A DNA stretch of 64,000 nucleotides from NCBI GenBank assembly GCA_035235625.1, contig CP141141.1, positions 13,451,968 to 13,515,967 of the forward strand. The letters run 5' to 3'. The stretch is from Saururus chinensis (taxonomy: Eukaryota; Streptophyta; Magnoliopsida; Piperales; Saururaceae). A model generated the notes under the pieces. The model made no database searches. It worked only from the letters and a program-made list of their open reading frames with translations, and was not told where the DNA came from. Made by a program: the position numbers and the translations under genes. Below, in pieces: positions 44,616 through 56,061 of this stretch. How positions within the stretch are numbered: the stretch's first letter is position 1; the number at the start of each line of letters is the position of its first letter.

Positions 44616-44818
44616 ACTCTTCCATCTCATATTAATAATTACATTTAGATAAATAGTAATTTTTATTAAATGTTAAAACTTACATCTAAAAGAAGAAAAA
44701 ATAAGCTTACAATTCTTTTTTTAAGTACCTAACTACTTAAATTTAATAAAATAGAACTATTAATATAGAATGAACTTTTTTCTCAAATGGAGCTATTAAT
44801 TTGGGATGGAGGGAATAT
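44616..44818. mobile_element. Stowaway-like MITE
   Basis: The left end TACTCTTCCATCTCATATTA and the right end (reverse complement TATTCCCTCCATCCCAAATT, then AATAGCTCCATTT) form inverted repeats of the Stowaway type. The interior is AT-rich and about 200 bp. A separate half-end of the same kind (CTCCTTCCGTCCTAAATTAA) is at 46093-46130. Confidence 0.6.
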
Positions 44819-45180
44819 ATATGGTAAGACGTGCTATCATGTGATCAGTTTCGCACTAAAAAGCCGTATCATATGATCAGTTTTGCGCTAAGAATAAGCA
44901 ACAACTTTGTCTTCTTGGGATGACATGGCCAAGGAGGAAGGGCATTCATCGTTTAGGTGATGGAAGAAAAAAAGGTTTTAGGGATAAAGGAAGGAGGAGT
45001 AATGTCTTATGGCAGAAGATTGGAGTGTGTTAGAGTAAAGAGGAGCTCGTCAAAAATAGGGAACACTCGGGGCATATGGGTCAACAACGATAATTCTCAC
45101 CTTTTGCATATAACATAAAATGTCAACTCTCTTGCAGAGGTGTTGTGTCCCTTTAGAAGACGGACACAACAAGACACGAG
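44819..45180. other. Unclassified intergenic DNA
   Basis: No gene, RNA gene or mobile element recognised. Confidence 0.45.
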
Positions 45181-45600
45181 CTATCTAAAGTTTGGTGATA
45201 TATGTTTCTTTCCTTAGTTATATTTGTAATAAACCTAGAATTAGCCCAGAGGGATTAATGAGTGTGATTGGTTGATGGGAAGACTGGCATATGGGCTGAC
45301 TGCAACCCTATGCAAGGACCAATACAAAAGGCATGAATGAATTGGCCTCCTCTTCTCCCTTGTCTTTGTCTCCCTCTCCTTTCTCTTCATCCACACCTAA
45401 ACCTGTTGTCACTGACATAACAATGATATCAAAGCCTTGCTAGTCTTTCTCATGCCTTGCCATGGCCAAGGTAAAGCAAGTGACTGGTTTGCCAGACACC
45501 CCAGCCAAATGACAGTTATAGGAAGATGAAATAGATGTGTCACCTTCTTCCACTGAGATGACCGTGATCTAACAACTCTCCACCAAAGTTTCATAATTGA
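45181..45600 (+). mobile_element. Copia LTR end, primer-binding site and gag start relic
   Basis: 45424-45435 reads TGATATCAAAGC, two G-to-A steps from the initiator-tRNA(Met) primer-binding site TGGTATCAGAGC that follows the 5' LTR in many plant Copia elements. It is preceded by a CT-rich LTR 3' end finishing GACATAACA and followed by about 160 bp of gag-like leader. The element breaks off before 45622. Confidence 0.5.
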
Positions 45601-45829
45601 TGTAAATTGCGAGTTTGTGGTAGGGTGTTAACGAGATGAGCTTGCTCAGCAAGTTTGGTTTAGCTCAAACTCTGCTTGACTGGAACTAGGCTCGGTTCGA
45701 ACTCAATTCAAGCTTGAATAGGCTAAATCAAGTTCAAGTATACCCCAACTCGACTCAGCTTGGCTCGAATGAAACTCGAACTTAATCATATTCAACTCAA
45801 ACTCAAATATTACATTAAAATTGTGTAGA

Positions 45830-45833
<4 letters not shown>

Positions 45834-45895
<62 letters not shown>
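45834..45895. repeat. AT microsatellite
   Basis: About 30 TA dinucleotides within the hAT-like element. Confidence 0.95.
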
Positions 45896-45897
<2 letters not shown>

Positions 45898-46934
45898 GAC
45901 AAAATTATTAATTTAAATATGCATTTATAACATATATATAAGACATATAATCATATGTATGTACCAATACCATTTATCATATATGTATAATATATGATAC
46001 ATATCCTCATTAAATTGTAATAGATGTATTACTTCTATGTATGATATGTGTTTTTTAAAAGTAAAAAATTTGGAGACATAAGCACTAATATACTCCTTCC
46101 GTCCTAAATTAATAGCTCCATTTGGTTTTTCAAGATGAACTAAAATTTTAAAAATCAAATAGATTTGTTAATATAAGACAAAAGGTCAATGTGATATCGC
46201 ACTAAGATACCCAAAAATTCTTCCAAAAGAAGAATGACACTAGAAGACTTGCCTAAATTTTTAAAAGAATAATTATAATATTCTTTCAAAAACTAAAGCA
46301 TGACACTAAAGACCAACCTCAGTTTATGGATTATTTCTATTTTTAGAGGCAAACTAAGAGTTAAGATGATACAAAAAGGAGATGATATATGTTGGCTATG
46401 TGGGTTTCTATTTTTTGCATATTTTTTAGTGGTTATATACACATAAAGAAAGATAAATTGTAATGCTGCCTTTTTGGAGTATATATAAATTAAACTCAAT
46501 AGTCATAGTTTTATTCTTTCCTAGTAATTATAGTCAGTTGTTTAAGGTACAGTAGTAATACTTGTTGCAACATAATTATTATTATTTTATATTGAAAGCA
46601 TCCTACTATGTGGGATACTTCATATGATTTAGATTTAAATATATTTTACTATTTTTTAATTCGAGCCTAGGACAAGCTTAGGCTCATGATTTGTAACGTC
46701 CGAGATTTTTCAAAATTCTCGAAGCCAATGTGGGGATTAGGGTGTTGTACTCATTGATCTTCTCATTAGAATAAATTGATCATAATTTAGAAGTAATAGA
46801 TGAAACCTATGTAGTTGGAAAGTAGACAGAAAGAGCTTCGAAACGCCACCAAGAACGTGTGAATCGGAGTTCAAATGAGGGAGATACAATGGTTCGAAGT
46901 TAAGCTTATTGCATAGGGCCCGTTTACCCGAATT

Positions 46935-47200
46935 AGATGTGCTACTCGTTTTTAGAGTTGGATGTCCTACTCGCGCTTGGAGTTGGATGTCCTACTCATG
47001 TTTGGAGTTGGATGTCCTACTCGTTCTTAGAGTTAGATATCCTACTCGTGCTTAGAGTTGGATGTTCTACTCGTTCTTAGAGTTGGATGTCCTACTCGTA
47101 CTTGGAGTTACTCGTGCTTAGAGTTAGATGTCCTACTCATGCTTAGAGTTAGATATCCTACTCGTGCTTGGAGTTAGATGTCTTAATCGTGTTAGGTTTT
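46935..47200 (+). repeat. 25-bp tandem repeats inside solo LTR
   Basis: About ten units of AGTTGGATGTCCTACTCGTGC plus CTT(A/G)G with point changes, upstream of the LTR TATA box. Confidence 0.9.
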
Positions 47201-47984
47201 AGGAGTCCTAAATGTGTGCTAAGAATTAGAAGTATTAAAAGAACTAGGATTTTAAAGAGGTAGAGAGTCCTAGCTAGTTAAGGACTCGAAGGAAGAAGAG
47301 GATGCAACTAGAACTTTGTTGATGTGAGATAGAATGTGAGCATAGGACTTCTAGCCCACGTAGGAGTCCGAGGAGTGCTAGGAGTGGTGGAAAAAGTTGG
47401 AGGAGGGATCAACTATATATCTAGTTGGGTTAGAACTCTTTTGGGACTATTTTGAGCATGTATGTAGGTTGGATTCCTATTGTTAATGGGGTAGGGATTG
47501 TAATTCCGGGATTGTAATTAATAAAGAGTCTTAGAGGAGGAGGGCACCTAGGAGTTTGAAGAGGGGAAGCCTTATATAAGAAATGATTAATTTTGGTTTA
47601 GCCTTCTTCTTCTTCATCTCTTCTCTCCTCTTCCTCATCTCAGCAAGGACCTCCATAACTAGCAGCTTTAGAGAGCACAAAACAACCATATTTGGATTGA
47701 ATTGAAGGCTTAGAAGAGTAGGAGCAAGGGCTAGGAGCTTTGGGGACAAGTTTGTACAAGTAGGTGCTTCTTTTTACACCTTAAGCATGAGGTTTTGATA
47801 GATGTAATTCAGCCATAATTCAGCTTGGTTCTAGGAGTTTCTTTTGATGTCATGTACTAGCCTTAATTCATTCAAGCATATTGCTGATTTTTGTCATTTA
47901 TCTTAGCCATATGTTAGGCATGAATTATTCTTATTCTAGTCATGTTTATTATCCATGATTTGGGCATACACTCTACTGAATTCA

Positions 47985-48430
47985 TTCCCTAGTTTTGACC
48001 ATACTTTAGGCCATAGTTTGGCCAACTTATTCCCTGGTTTGTGGCCTGACTTTAGGCCATACTTTGGTCAACTTATTCCCTGATTCGTGGCCTTACTTTA
48101 GGCCATACTTTGGCCAACTTATTCCCTGATTTGTGGCCTTACTTTAGGCCATACTTTAGCCAACTTATTCCCTGATTCGTGGCCTTACATTAGGCCATAG
48201 TTTGGCCAATTTAATCCTAGATTTGTGGCCTTACCATAGGCCATAATTTGGCCAATTTAATCCCTGATTCATGGCCTTAGGTTAGGTCATACTTTGGCTA
48301 CTCAAATCCCGGATTTGAAGCCTTGGTTTAGGCTCTACTTTTGCTTACTTAGATCCATATTTTGCAGCCTTGTTTTAGGCTCTATTTTAGCCAATGTAAT
48401 ACCAAATTCTTAGCCTTGATTTATGTTATA
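47985..48430 (+). repeat. About 46-bp tandem repeats inside solo LTR
   Basis: Units share GGCCTTACTTTAGGCCATAC then TTTGGCCAACTTATTCCCTG, about eight in all, degrading to the right. GGCC-TA-GGCC motifs make it locally palindromic. Confidence 0.85.
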
Positions 48431-49069
48431 ATCATGCTAAGAGAATATCTAAGTTTCAGCCCTAGTTTAGGTGGCATTATTGTCTACCTAATACTTGATT
48501 CTTAGCTTTGATTTAGGTTATAATATTGCTGACTTAATCCCTGACTTTTGAGCCTTAGTTCATGATATATTTATATTTATTAAGTCTCTGAATTTCAACC
48601 TAGGATGCCTTTGAAATTCAGCATAATTTATCCCTAAATTTTAGCCTTGATTGTGATATACATTAGGGTGAATGTTGATGGTTGTTTTAGCCTGACCTTG
48701 TCATGTTAGGTATATAACTTGAGTTATGCATCTCAGCCCCAATTCCTTTTCATTATAATGTTGAATTGGTTAGTTCATCTCAACATGAGTCTGAGTTCTT
48801 GTCATGTTGATTATTCTGATGCTTACGTTTATTATTGTTGTGTTAAGTTATATTAATAAATTAAGGTTAATAAAGAATAATCAAGAGATTTTGGTTGTCT
48901 TTGGATTATGGAAAAAATACTTAATCAAGATAATGACTAAAATACCCTCTTTAGGGTTGGGACCAATTCATTTAGTAAATGAGGCCCTAACATAGAATTT
49001 TACCTTGGTTAATGAACTGAGGGTGGTTATGGGATGTTTTCGGAGTCAAAGTTTAAGCTCACAGTAGTA

Positions 49070-49470
49070 ACCATGGCAGATATTTAGACCTTCTTGGTCT
49101 CCGTTTCTTTGGGACATTGGATCCCTACAAATGTTCAACCCAGGTTTTTAAGCATCATGGAAGGCTCATCTACCTCCGACCAGTGTGTCCATGAGTAGAG
49201 CTGGTACCTACATCTCTAGGCCCATGGCTGATCCAAGTGGATCTCTAGAGATGGTAGGATTTCTGATAATAGCCATGGCGGTAATCTTTCAGACCTTTAT
49301 GGTCTCCGTTTCTTTAGGACGATGGATCCCTGCAAATGTGCAAACTAAGTTTTTGAGCATCATGGAAGGCTCATCTACCTCCGGCCAATGTGTCTATGAG
49401 CAGAGCGGGTACTTACATCTCTAGACCCATGGCTGATCTAAGTGGATTTCTAGAGATGCTAGGATTTCTA
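49070..49470 (+). repeat. About 200-bp tandem duplication inside solo LTR
   Basis: Two copies (about 49070-49265 and 49272-49470) share TGGTCTCCGTTTCTTT, AGCATCATGGAAGGCTCATC and GTGGAT-TCTAGAGATG. The open frame at 49185 spans this and is not a gene. Confidence 0.85.
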
Positions 49471-50611
49471 TTAGCATACAATTACTCCTTTGAGCGGGAG
49501 TCAGTATTTTTCAGGTAACAATTAGTGCATTGTTTCCTGAACGGTGTCCATTGTCTTGTGCATTGTGTTGGTATTTATTGGTTAAAGGTCAGCCCATGTT
49601 TCTGAGTTATGTTATATTCAGTGCTCTGTATATTACTTTACATGTGTTACTGTATATTGATGTTTTACATGTTGGAGTCTTAAATGCGGAGATTTCTCGA
49701 CGAAGCGAGTTGTCTTTTGGTGAATACAGATTTATTAGTGTTAATTATCGAACAATGGTTTGAGAGATAATGAATAACATTATTTGATATTGCTTGTTAA
49801 TTAGACAAGTGGAATGATTAAAGAACTTGCATAAAAGGTAGGTTTCTTTAAAATATTTAAGCATTGCATGGGTGATGTTATGCTTCTTAGTATAGTGTAG
49901 TTTTTAGGCAGAACTACGTCTAGATCCGATCTTGTTGGAAACATTGGAGATGTTATCTGATGAGTATGTAGGCAACTAACATCGGGTGATGTTGGCCCGA
50001 TCCGAAAAATATTAATAAAACATTTTGTCCTTTGGAAGCTCTTCTCCTGAAAGTGGAGAGATTCCATTGTTGTTGTTGTGGTTGTTTCGTTTAGTTTGTT
50101 GCAGATTCTCCAGGCAACAACAGGTGAGATCAAGAAAGGTGAGCACAAGAGGAAGATTCTGCGCTTTTGCAACTCCGGTACGTCAGTGTATCTTTAGTGT
50201 GAGATTCAACTTGTTATTTATTTTCAGACAGGTGACAGACTTGTACTTAGATGGATGAGTTGGTCTTTATGAATTTTCAGACGTTAAATAATATCATATG
50301 ATTTGATATTCGTATTTGTGAACCACAGTTATCATGACCTGGATATTTAATCGAAGGGTTTGTTTGGTATTTAAGAAAGAAAAAAATTTATCATGATTTA
50401 TCGCGTGTCCTTTATTGTAAAAAGGGTTTTAAAAATTCGGGTCTTGACATGATTAATTATTGCAGTTCGACCTCAAGCTCGAGCCGAGCTCTGAATTTCA
50501 AGCTCAAGCTCGAGCCGAGTTTGAATAGTTTGAATTCAAGTTAAGCAAGCCCAATACTCGACTCGTTAACACCCTTAGTTGGTTGTATTTGAGAAGGATC
50601 TAACCATAAAT

Positions 50612-52062
50612 TGTCACAACCCAGATTTTCAAAAGCCTTTTTAAATAGCATTAATGGTAAGTCATGAAAAAAACTTAAGTACAAAACAAACCATTAAATT
50701 AAATATTCAAGTCATGAAAACCCATAAAGAATGTTCTATCTATCTAAGTACAAGTCTGTCATCCATCTAAAAATAAATAATTAAGTTGGCTCTTACGCCA
50801 AAGATATACTTATGTACCAGAATTGCAAAAAAAAGAACCGCATCTCATGTTTGTCAATCATGGTCTACCTTATCGTTGCACGGCGGAACCAATATCATCG
50901 GCCCTATCACCATTCGGTGACCGGCCATGAGTCAAAGAGCCCCTCTTTTTTTTTTCACATGTACAATTTGTCCAAACAACTTCCGGCTGACCATCATGGC
51001 CCGGCGACGGGCTAGCTCAACTGGACCGCTGTCAAACGACGAGTTTGGATCACTCACCGACTCAGATCGGAATCTAGACCTGCACAACCATCTTTCTCCA
51101 AGAATGGTCGGTTCCTCCTTTTGTCACCTTGTCGGTGTCTATTTTAAAATCCAGCGTGAGGGAAGTCAGGGACAATGGGAAGTGCCATTTGTGGCAGCCA
51201 GCTATTGTGCAAAAACTGTCACCGGAGCAAAGCCAGAAATCTAGCTTTGCTCACCGGATCTATGGCCGCCCTAAATATGTATGTCATGAAAGAGCAGATC
51301 AGGGGAAAACATGTGTTTTCCTCCGTACTATCAAAACACTCCCCAGGAAGCCTGGGTACAGTATTTGAATGGCAACTAACAGTCGGCCGGCCGATGGAGC
51401 TAGCCGATAGTCCAGCTACCCTCTCCTTTGCCATTCTTCTCATTAAATATTAATGAATAATTATGTTTTAACAACTAATTTTACTATATGCTAAACTTAA
51501 AGGATGATTCAGTGATCCTACCTTAAACGATGTGTTGTCATCGATCCACCATCAGACTTCAAGCTCGCTCTGCTCGAACTCCTCTGGCTGCCTTCTTTGG
51601 AAAATCTCCACTCAACAGCTACCACCAAAACTCCCATACCCGCTATAATCCATAATTATCCCTTTTTATAGGCATAGGGATTAGGGTTCCTAATCCCCTA
51701 AGAAGTTAGGTTAAAACCTCCTCACTTCAACTATCTAATTGGGCCCTAAAAATTAATTTTTGTCACTTTAATTAATCGAGCTTATATAGTAATTTAGACG
51801 GATAATTCACACATCCAATTCGGGTAAACGGGCCCTATGCATTATGTTTAACTTTGAAGAGTCATATCTATCTCATCCGAACCCTGTTTCGCATGTTCTT
51901 GGTGGCATTTCGAATCTCTTTCTGTCTACTTTCCATCTGTATTGGTTTCAGCCACCAATTCTAATTAATGTTTAAGTTATTCTCAAGAGAAGGTCAAGGG
52001 TTCCAACACCCTAATTTCCACGTCGTCGAATACATGAATTTAAAAAATTCCCAGACGTTATA
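50612..52062 (-). mobile_element. Related LTR in opposite orientation, about 1.45 kb
   Basis: On the minus strand it starts TATAACGTCTGGGAATTTT (52062), has a TATA box (CCTATAAAAAGG, about 51660-51673) and ends near 50612, where the plus strand reads TGTCACAACCCAGATTTTC. Parts match the start and end of the 3.76-kb solo LTR. The flanking 5-mers TAAAT and TACAT differ by one base. The middle (50816-51650) is unlike the solo LTR. Confidence 0.5.
50816..51650. other. GC-richer unmatched stretch within the minus LTR
   Basis: No gene recognised. Overlapping open frames of about 70-105 codons occur on both strands but share no motif and have no promoter of their own. Confidence 0.35.
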
Positions 52063-52853
52063 TACATTTTGAAAGCTCTTTTCTTCTAATGACCATCATA
52101 ATCTAGAAGCACATACTGTATTAAAAAAAAGGGACAAGTTGATATGTCAATTACTTCCAGTGATGTAGCTACTAGCTGGAGGAGCCCTAGTTTTAGTTCG
52201 TCTGAAACATAAGATTTTAGTTGTGGATGATAGATGGTCTATCCAGCAATACCTTGTGGCATAGGTTAGAGTAGCAAGGGTTATATAAACCCTCAGCTAC
52301 CAGTGATGTAGATCGATATCTACATAGTAAAAATTAAAGAGAAAGAGAAAAGAAGAAGAAGAATGGAGAAATAATTAAAATTATTCTAAACTTCTGAATC
52401 TAATTTTCTGATTAGTCAAATAAGGCAAATGCCCTATATATTTATAGGCAATTGGGAACTCTAAGCCTGATAGAACTTGTAATCATAATAGGCGTCTAAC
52501 ATTAGCCTGAGAACAAACTCTTAATTATGCTAAAATATTCTTACTAAATAAATCCTAATTTTAATAGACTTTGAATACTCTACCTGATCCCTAGCGTGGG
52601 TTGTAACAGGTTTCAATGATTTAGAAAGAATAATGCATGTAGATTTTGATTAATATTTGAGAGGAGGCTCATCCTTTTTTGCTTTTTTTAATAAATAAAT
52701 TTAAATATAGATTGTAGTCCAGCAAAAACCAAAAGAAAACAAGAGGGTTAAACTTTCCTTCCACATCTTTTGTAGCAATTTTTCAATTTACAGATAGAGT
52801 AACGAACCCTAAACCACAACTCATTTTCTCAAAATCCCAGAAGTACCCATGCC

Positions 52854-53090
52854 TATATAAAGTTGTTTCTCTTTCTTCCTTATCCTTCCCCTCCATATGG
52901 ATGCTGGCTTTGCCATTACATCCGATTCCAATGCCAATGTCATTTTGTGCTTTGACCACCACGCCACCAACACTCCTACTGGTCTTGTTGCTTCCTAGGC
53001 ACCATTTCTTCATCTTCTCGGCAGCTGGGAGGATAACCAACATTTTTTATTGTGTGCCCTAGTTGCGAACTATAGTGCCACGGTGAGGAC
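52854..53090 (+). pseudogene. Broken unrecognised gene (MDAGFAITSD...), block B
   Basis: Same as 24403-24757: TATA box near 52854, ATG 52897, TAG 52996-52998. Here the 8 bases GCCACGGT missing in block A are present (53076-53083). The minus-strand open frame across it is its shadow. Confidence 0.4.
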
Positions 53091-53300
53091 TGTGATCAGG
53101 TTGTGAACAACCTTGGTTGAACATTGCAAGTGGCCAGAAAACACAACATGATTATGTTGTTCGAACTATACAACATGATCAGGGTGTGTTTCTACATAGC
53201 AGGATTATGCCACATAACATGATCATGCTAATTAGGTCTTGTAAATCAAACTTCAGTGATGGGAAATGGCAGCCGTGGAGCTCTAATGTCTTCATGATCG

Positions 53301-53475
53301 CCTGGTGAAGCTTCACCAGGGAGGCCTCTGGTGAAGCTTCACTAGAGAACCACGTACGTTTCTCACGTGGTCTGACGTGAGAATAAATGGTATTTTAGAA
53401 AATAATGACCCGTCTTCATTTTTCTGAGACCCCTAACAAAAATACGTGGTTTTCTGGTTAAATTTCACCAGGGGA
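53301..53475. mobile_element. MITE with palindromic termini, block B
   Basis: Copy of 25168-25341. The left 20-bp palindrome is intact (53301-53320); the right one has a G-to-T change (CTGGTTAAATTTCACCAG). The block B deletion ends just before this element. Confidence 0.6.
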
Positions 53476-53831
53476 TTAGAATTCCTTTCTCATAAAGAAA
53501 AAAAAATTAAAACATTAAATTTATATGACTTTATTTAATAAGGATGAGCAGCAGCCCACCCCCTTAGCATGGTCAGTAGATATCTGTGTACATCCCGACG
53601 GTGAATGTATCTGAACAACACATCCCTTCAACAAAATCCCTTTCCGTGTTTCAATGTTTGAATGGCAATTATCTTTCGCACAATTTAACGCAATACGCAG
53701 TATGGGCTACGACACAAATGACTTCAACGAAATCATCCACTACCCGCGTGATCAAATTCCCTGCCATTGTACAGACTTTGAATGATCAAAGTCCCTGCAT
53801 TGTACACACTTTGAATGAACCAATCCTTTTC

Positions 53832-53838
53832 TATAAAA
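53832..53838 (+). promoter_or_regulatory. TATA box of secreted-peptide gene, block B
   Basis: TATAAAA, with the CCAAT box just upstream and the ~30-bp direct repeat before it, as in block A. Confidence 0.6.
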
Positions 53839-53896
53839 ACACCCAGTTACAATGCTAGCTTCATCACCATAAACCTGCTTCACACCTCAATTACCA

Positions 53897-54139
53897 ATGG
53901 CAGCTCACCTTCTTTCCAGAACAGCTTCTGCCTTTGGTTTTGCTCTCCTGACATTGCTCGCCTTGTCACTTCTTGTTGATCACACTCAAGGTCGAAATGC
54001 TCACTATATGCCTACACCGTCAGAGAGTAAGAGACAAGGGACTAGCTCACCGCCTTCTCCCCCACCTGGAGATTTTGGTCCTGGTGCACCTCACCATGGG
54101 AAAGGCAGAGTCGTAATTAGCAAGTGTCGTGGGCCCTGA
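53897..54139 (+). CDS. Small secreted peptide precursor, copy B (80 aa)
   Basis: It encodes MAAHLLSRTASAFGFALLTL... with an uninterrupted hydrophobic signal core (A at residue 16, where copy A has D), then QGRNAHYMPTPSESKRQG, the proline-rich SSPPSPPPGDFGPGAPHHG segment, and a C-terminal VVISKCRGP. The start is fixed by the stop codon upstream in this copy and by conservation with copy A. The promoter is identical to copy A. Three residues differ between the copies, few for 80 codons, consistent with recent duplication. Copy B has the more normal signal peptide and may be the ancestral form. Role unknown; a secreted signalling or defence peptide is the inference. Confidence 0.68.
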   Translation: MAAHLLSRTASAFGFALLTLLALSLLVDHTQGRNAHYMPTPSESKRQGTSSPPSPPPGDFGPGAPHHGKGRVVISKCRGP

Positions 54140-54621
54140 AATGCTTAAGCTTTGAGAATTGCGCGTTCGTACTTGTCCAAATAATTGCCATTTTGATTGA
54201 TCGATATATAAATGGCAGGTGATGTCAATATGTATGAATGCGAGGCATTGCATTAATTTGTTTTTTTCTCTTTTTCCGATTCCTGCCCTTATGGATCGTA
54301 AAGGAATAAAGTGATCCCGGGCTGTGTCCATCATGGAAGTGTTTTAATGATAATGTTATTCAATTTCTTGATTGTTTTGCCACAATAAGGTTTTTCAGCC
54401 AAATATGCAACCTTGCTACGTCCAGCCATTTTCGTTAAAATGAAGTCTTACCTATGTATAAATACTCTTGAAGAGATGTTTTAGGTTATTTTCCTAAAAA
54501 ATACACCTTTCGTTTTCTAAGACCACTTTATATATCCATATAAAAAATGATAAGGATAATAATGGCAACAATGTTGTAAGTAGACTCTCAATTTCAAAGC
54601 ATTTCAAATTGCAAAAATTGT

Positions 54622-54780
54622 GTTCCATATTAATAGCTTCATTTTGTTCCTTAAAAACAATGGAGTACTTAAAAAATAGTATTATAAGCTTATTTTCTCT
54701 TCTTTGAGATATAGGTTCAATAATTTAATAAAAACCACTATTTTTTTAAATGAAGCTATTAATATAGGACGGAGGGAGTA
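54622..54780. mobile_element. Stowaway-like MITE, block B
   Basis: Copy of the MITE at 26465-26622, with the same GGACGGAGGGAGTA right terminus. Confidence 0.6.
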
Positions 54781-54794
54781 TGTTTTTAACAAGT

Positions 54795-56060
54795 ATGAAT
54801 TTTATTAAAGCTCAAATAGGGGCCATGCAAAAGACAAACACATCGAATTACAAATCTCATCCCCAAATTAATTTTTTGATAATTTATTTGGTAATTAAAT
54901 TTCAGTAAGAATTAAAATTTATGATATGAGGATTAAAAACAATTACAAGCATCTTGCTCAACCCTAAATAAAAACCATAGATAACTCCCAAGGAAAAGGC
55001 ACACAAAACCAAAGGCCCGAAAGCAAAGACAATCAATCTTCCCAAAAATAAAGAATGAACAACTATTTACAATAACTTGATTGAGATGAAAAGCCTCCAA
55101 AATATGTCTATTAATGATTACGATTACAGAGGCTAGAGTAAGTAGATTATTAGATTTATCATCAAAAGTGTGCTGGTTTATTTCTTTCCAGATGAAGTAG
55201 ATGTATAAAGGAGATGTATACAGTAGAAATTGACTTCATAAGCTTTACACTTTACAAATTCATCTTCATAAATTGAATCAACCAGCTAAGTTCTCCAGGG
55301 AAGTCTTGGAAATATATGTAGATATTGCACTTTCTAAGGATCCTCGTCCATATTATTTTAGAATAGGGGCCTTTAAAGAAAATGTGATTCTTAGTTTCCT
55401 CATGATTATGACATAGCATATATCAATTGGGCATATAGAAACCTCTTTTGCACAGTCTATCATTGGTAAAGATATCATTATTCATGACTAACCATGCAAT
55501 AAAAGAATACAGATTTACTCTATGTTTAAACTATATTAAATCATACCAATCCGCCCTTGAAGCATAAGAGCATACAAACTCCCAAGCTCCTTTGAAAGAA
55601 ACTAAACCAGTTATTTAACACCACCCATAAGAATAAACTGAGTTAGATAAAGAAGACTTATGGCTGTTGAGCACATTCCAAATTTCTTGAGTTCAATGAG
55701 AAAAAAGTGTATGTAATTGCTAAACACCATCTTTGAATGAATTACAAAGTCTATCCTCTATATTCCCACCCAATTGGATAATACGCCTTCTACCAAATTT
55801 GTGAAAGAGGGGGTTCCATCTAGTCAACGGTCTAACCAAGTGAAAATCAATCCACCATCACCAATTTTTAAAATAGATTTCCAGGCAAAAGAGCAAGAAC
55901 TTAAACTTTAGATCCACATGCTTTTGATTCTTTTTAAGTACTCTTCATGTATCTACAAGCACCACAATGATTCTTTATTAGTGAGAATTCTCCCAAACAA
56001 TTTCAGCAATTTAGCTTTGTTGCATACTCTTAATCCTCCCTCAATGAGGTGCCTACAAAT
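54795..56060 (-). pseudogene. LINE relic with RT thumb and zf-RVT, block B
   Basis: The minus strand from 56060 reads EGGLRVCNKAKLLKLFGRI, NKESLWCL and HEEYLKRIKSM (end of an L1-type reverse-transcriptase ORF), then, with stops, the zf-RVT region and C-terminus as in block A. The start is cut at the block B/C junction. Confidence 0.75.
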
Positions 56061-56061
56061 G

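Larger units (their letters stand above)
46692..50449 (+). mobile_element. Solo LTR, 3758 bp, with 5-bp target duplication
   Basis: It starts TGTAACGTCCGAGATTTT and ends CGGGTCTTGACA (TG...CA), flanked on both sides by TGATT (46687-46691 and 50450-50454), a perfect 5-bp target-site duplication. A TATA box (TTATATAAG) is at about 47572-47580. Three tandem arrays lie inside. There is no primer-binding site, polypurine tract or coding domain between the ends, so it is one LTR left after internal recombination. Related pieces occur at 22628, 23206, 50612-52062 and 57485-59125. Confidence 0.85.
45622..50575. mobile_element. hAT-like element, split by a nested solo LTR
   Basis: Left terminus AGGGTGTTAACGAG-TGAGCTTGC (45622). 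Right terminus (reverse complement) AGGGTGTTAACGAGTCGAG (50575). Both lead into sequences rich in GCTCGAGC/CTCGGCTCG. The flanking 8-mers TTTGTGGT and TAGTTGGT share six of eight bases, compatible with a decayed hAT target duplication. The element proper is 45622-46691 plus 50455-50575; the interior 46692-50449 is an inserted LTR. No transposase is present, so it is non-autonomous. Confidence 0.5.
51655..56061 (+). repeat. Segmental block B
   Basis: It is the near-identical direct copy of block A (23206-27630) with about 320 bp missing between 53288 and 53289 (relative to 24835-25157), and it extends about 275 bp further into the LINE. It ends where block C begins. Confidence 0.93.

Noticed and set aside
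52783-53043. 86-codon minus-strand open frame in block B
   Set aside because: It is the shadow of the plus-strand MDAGFAITSD frame with its TATA box, and is broken in block A.
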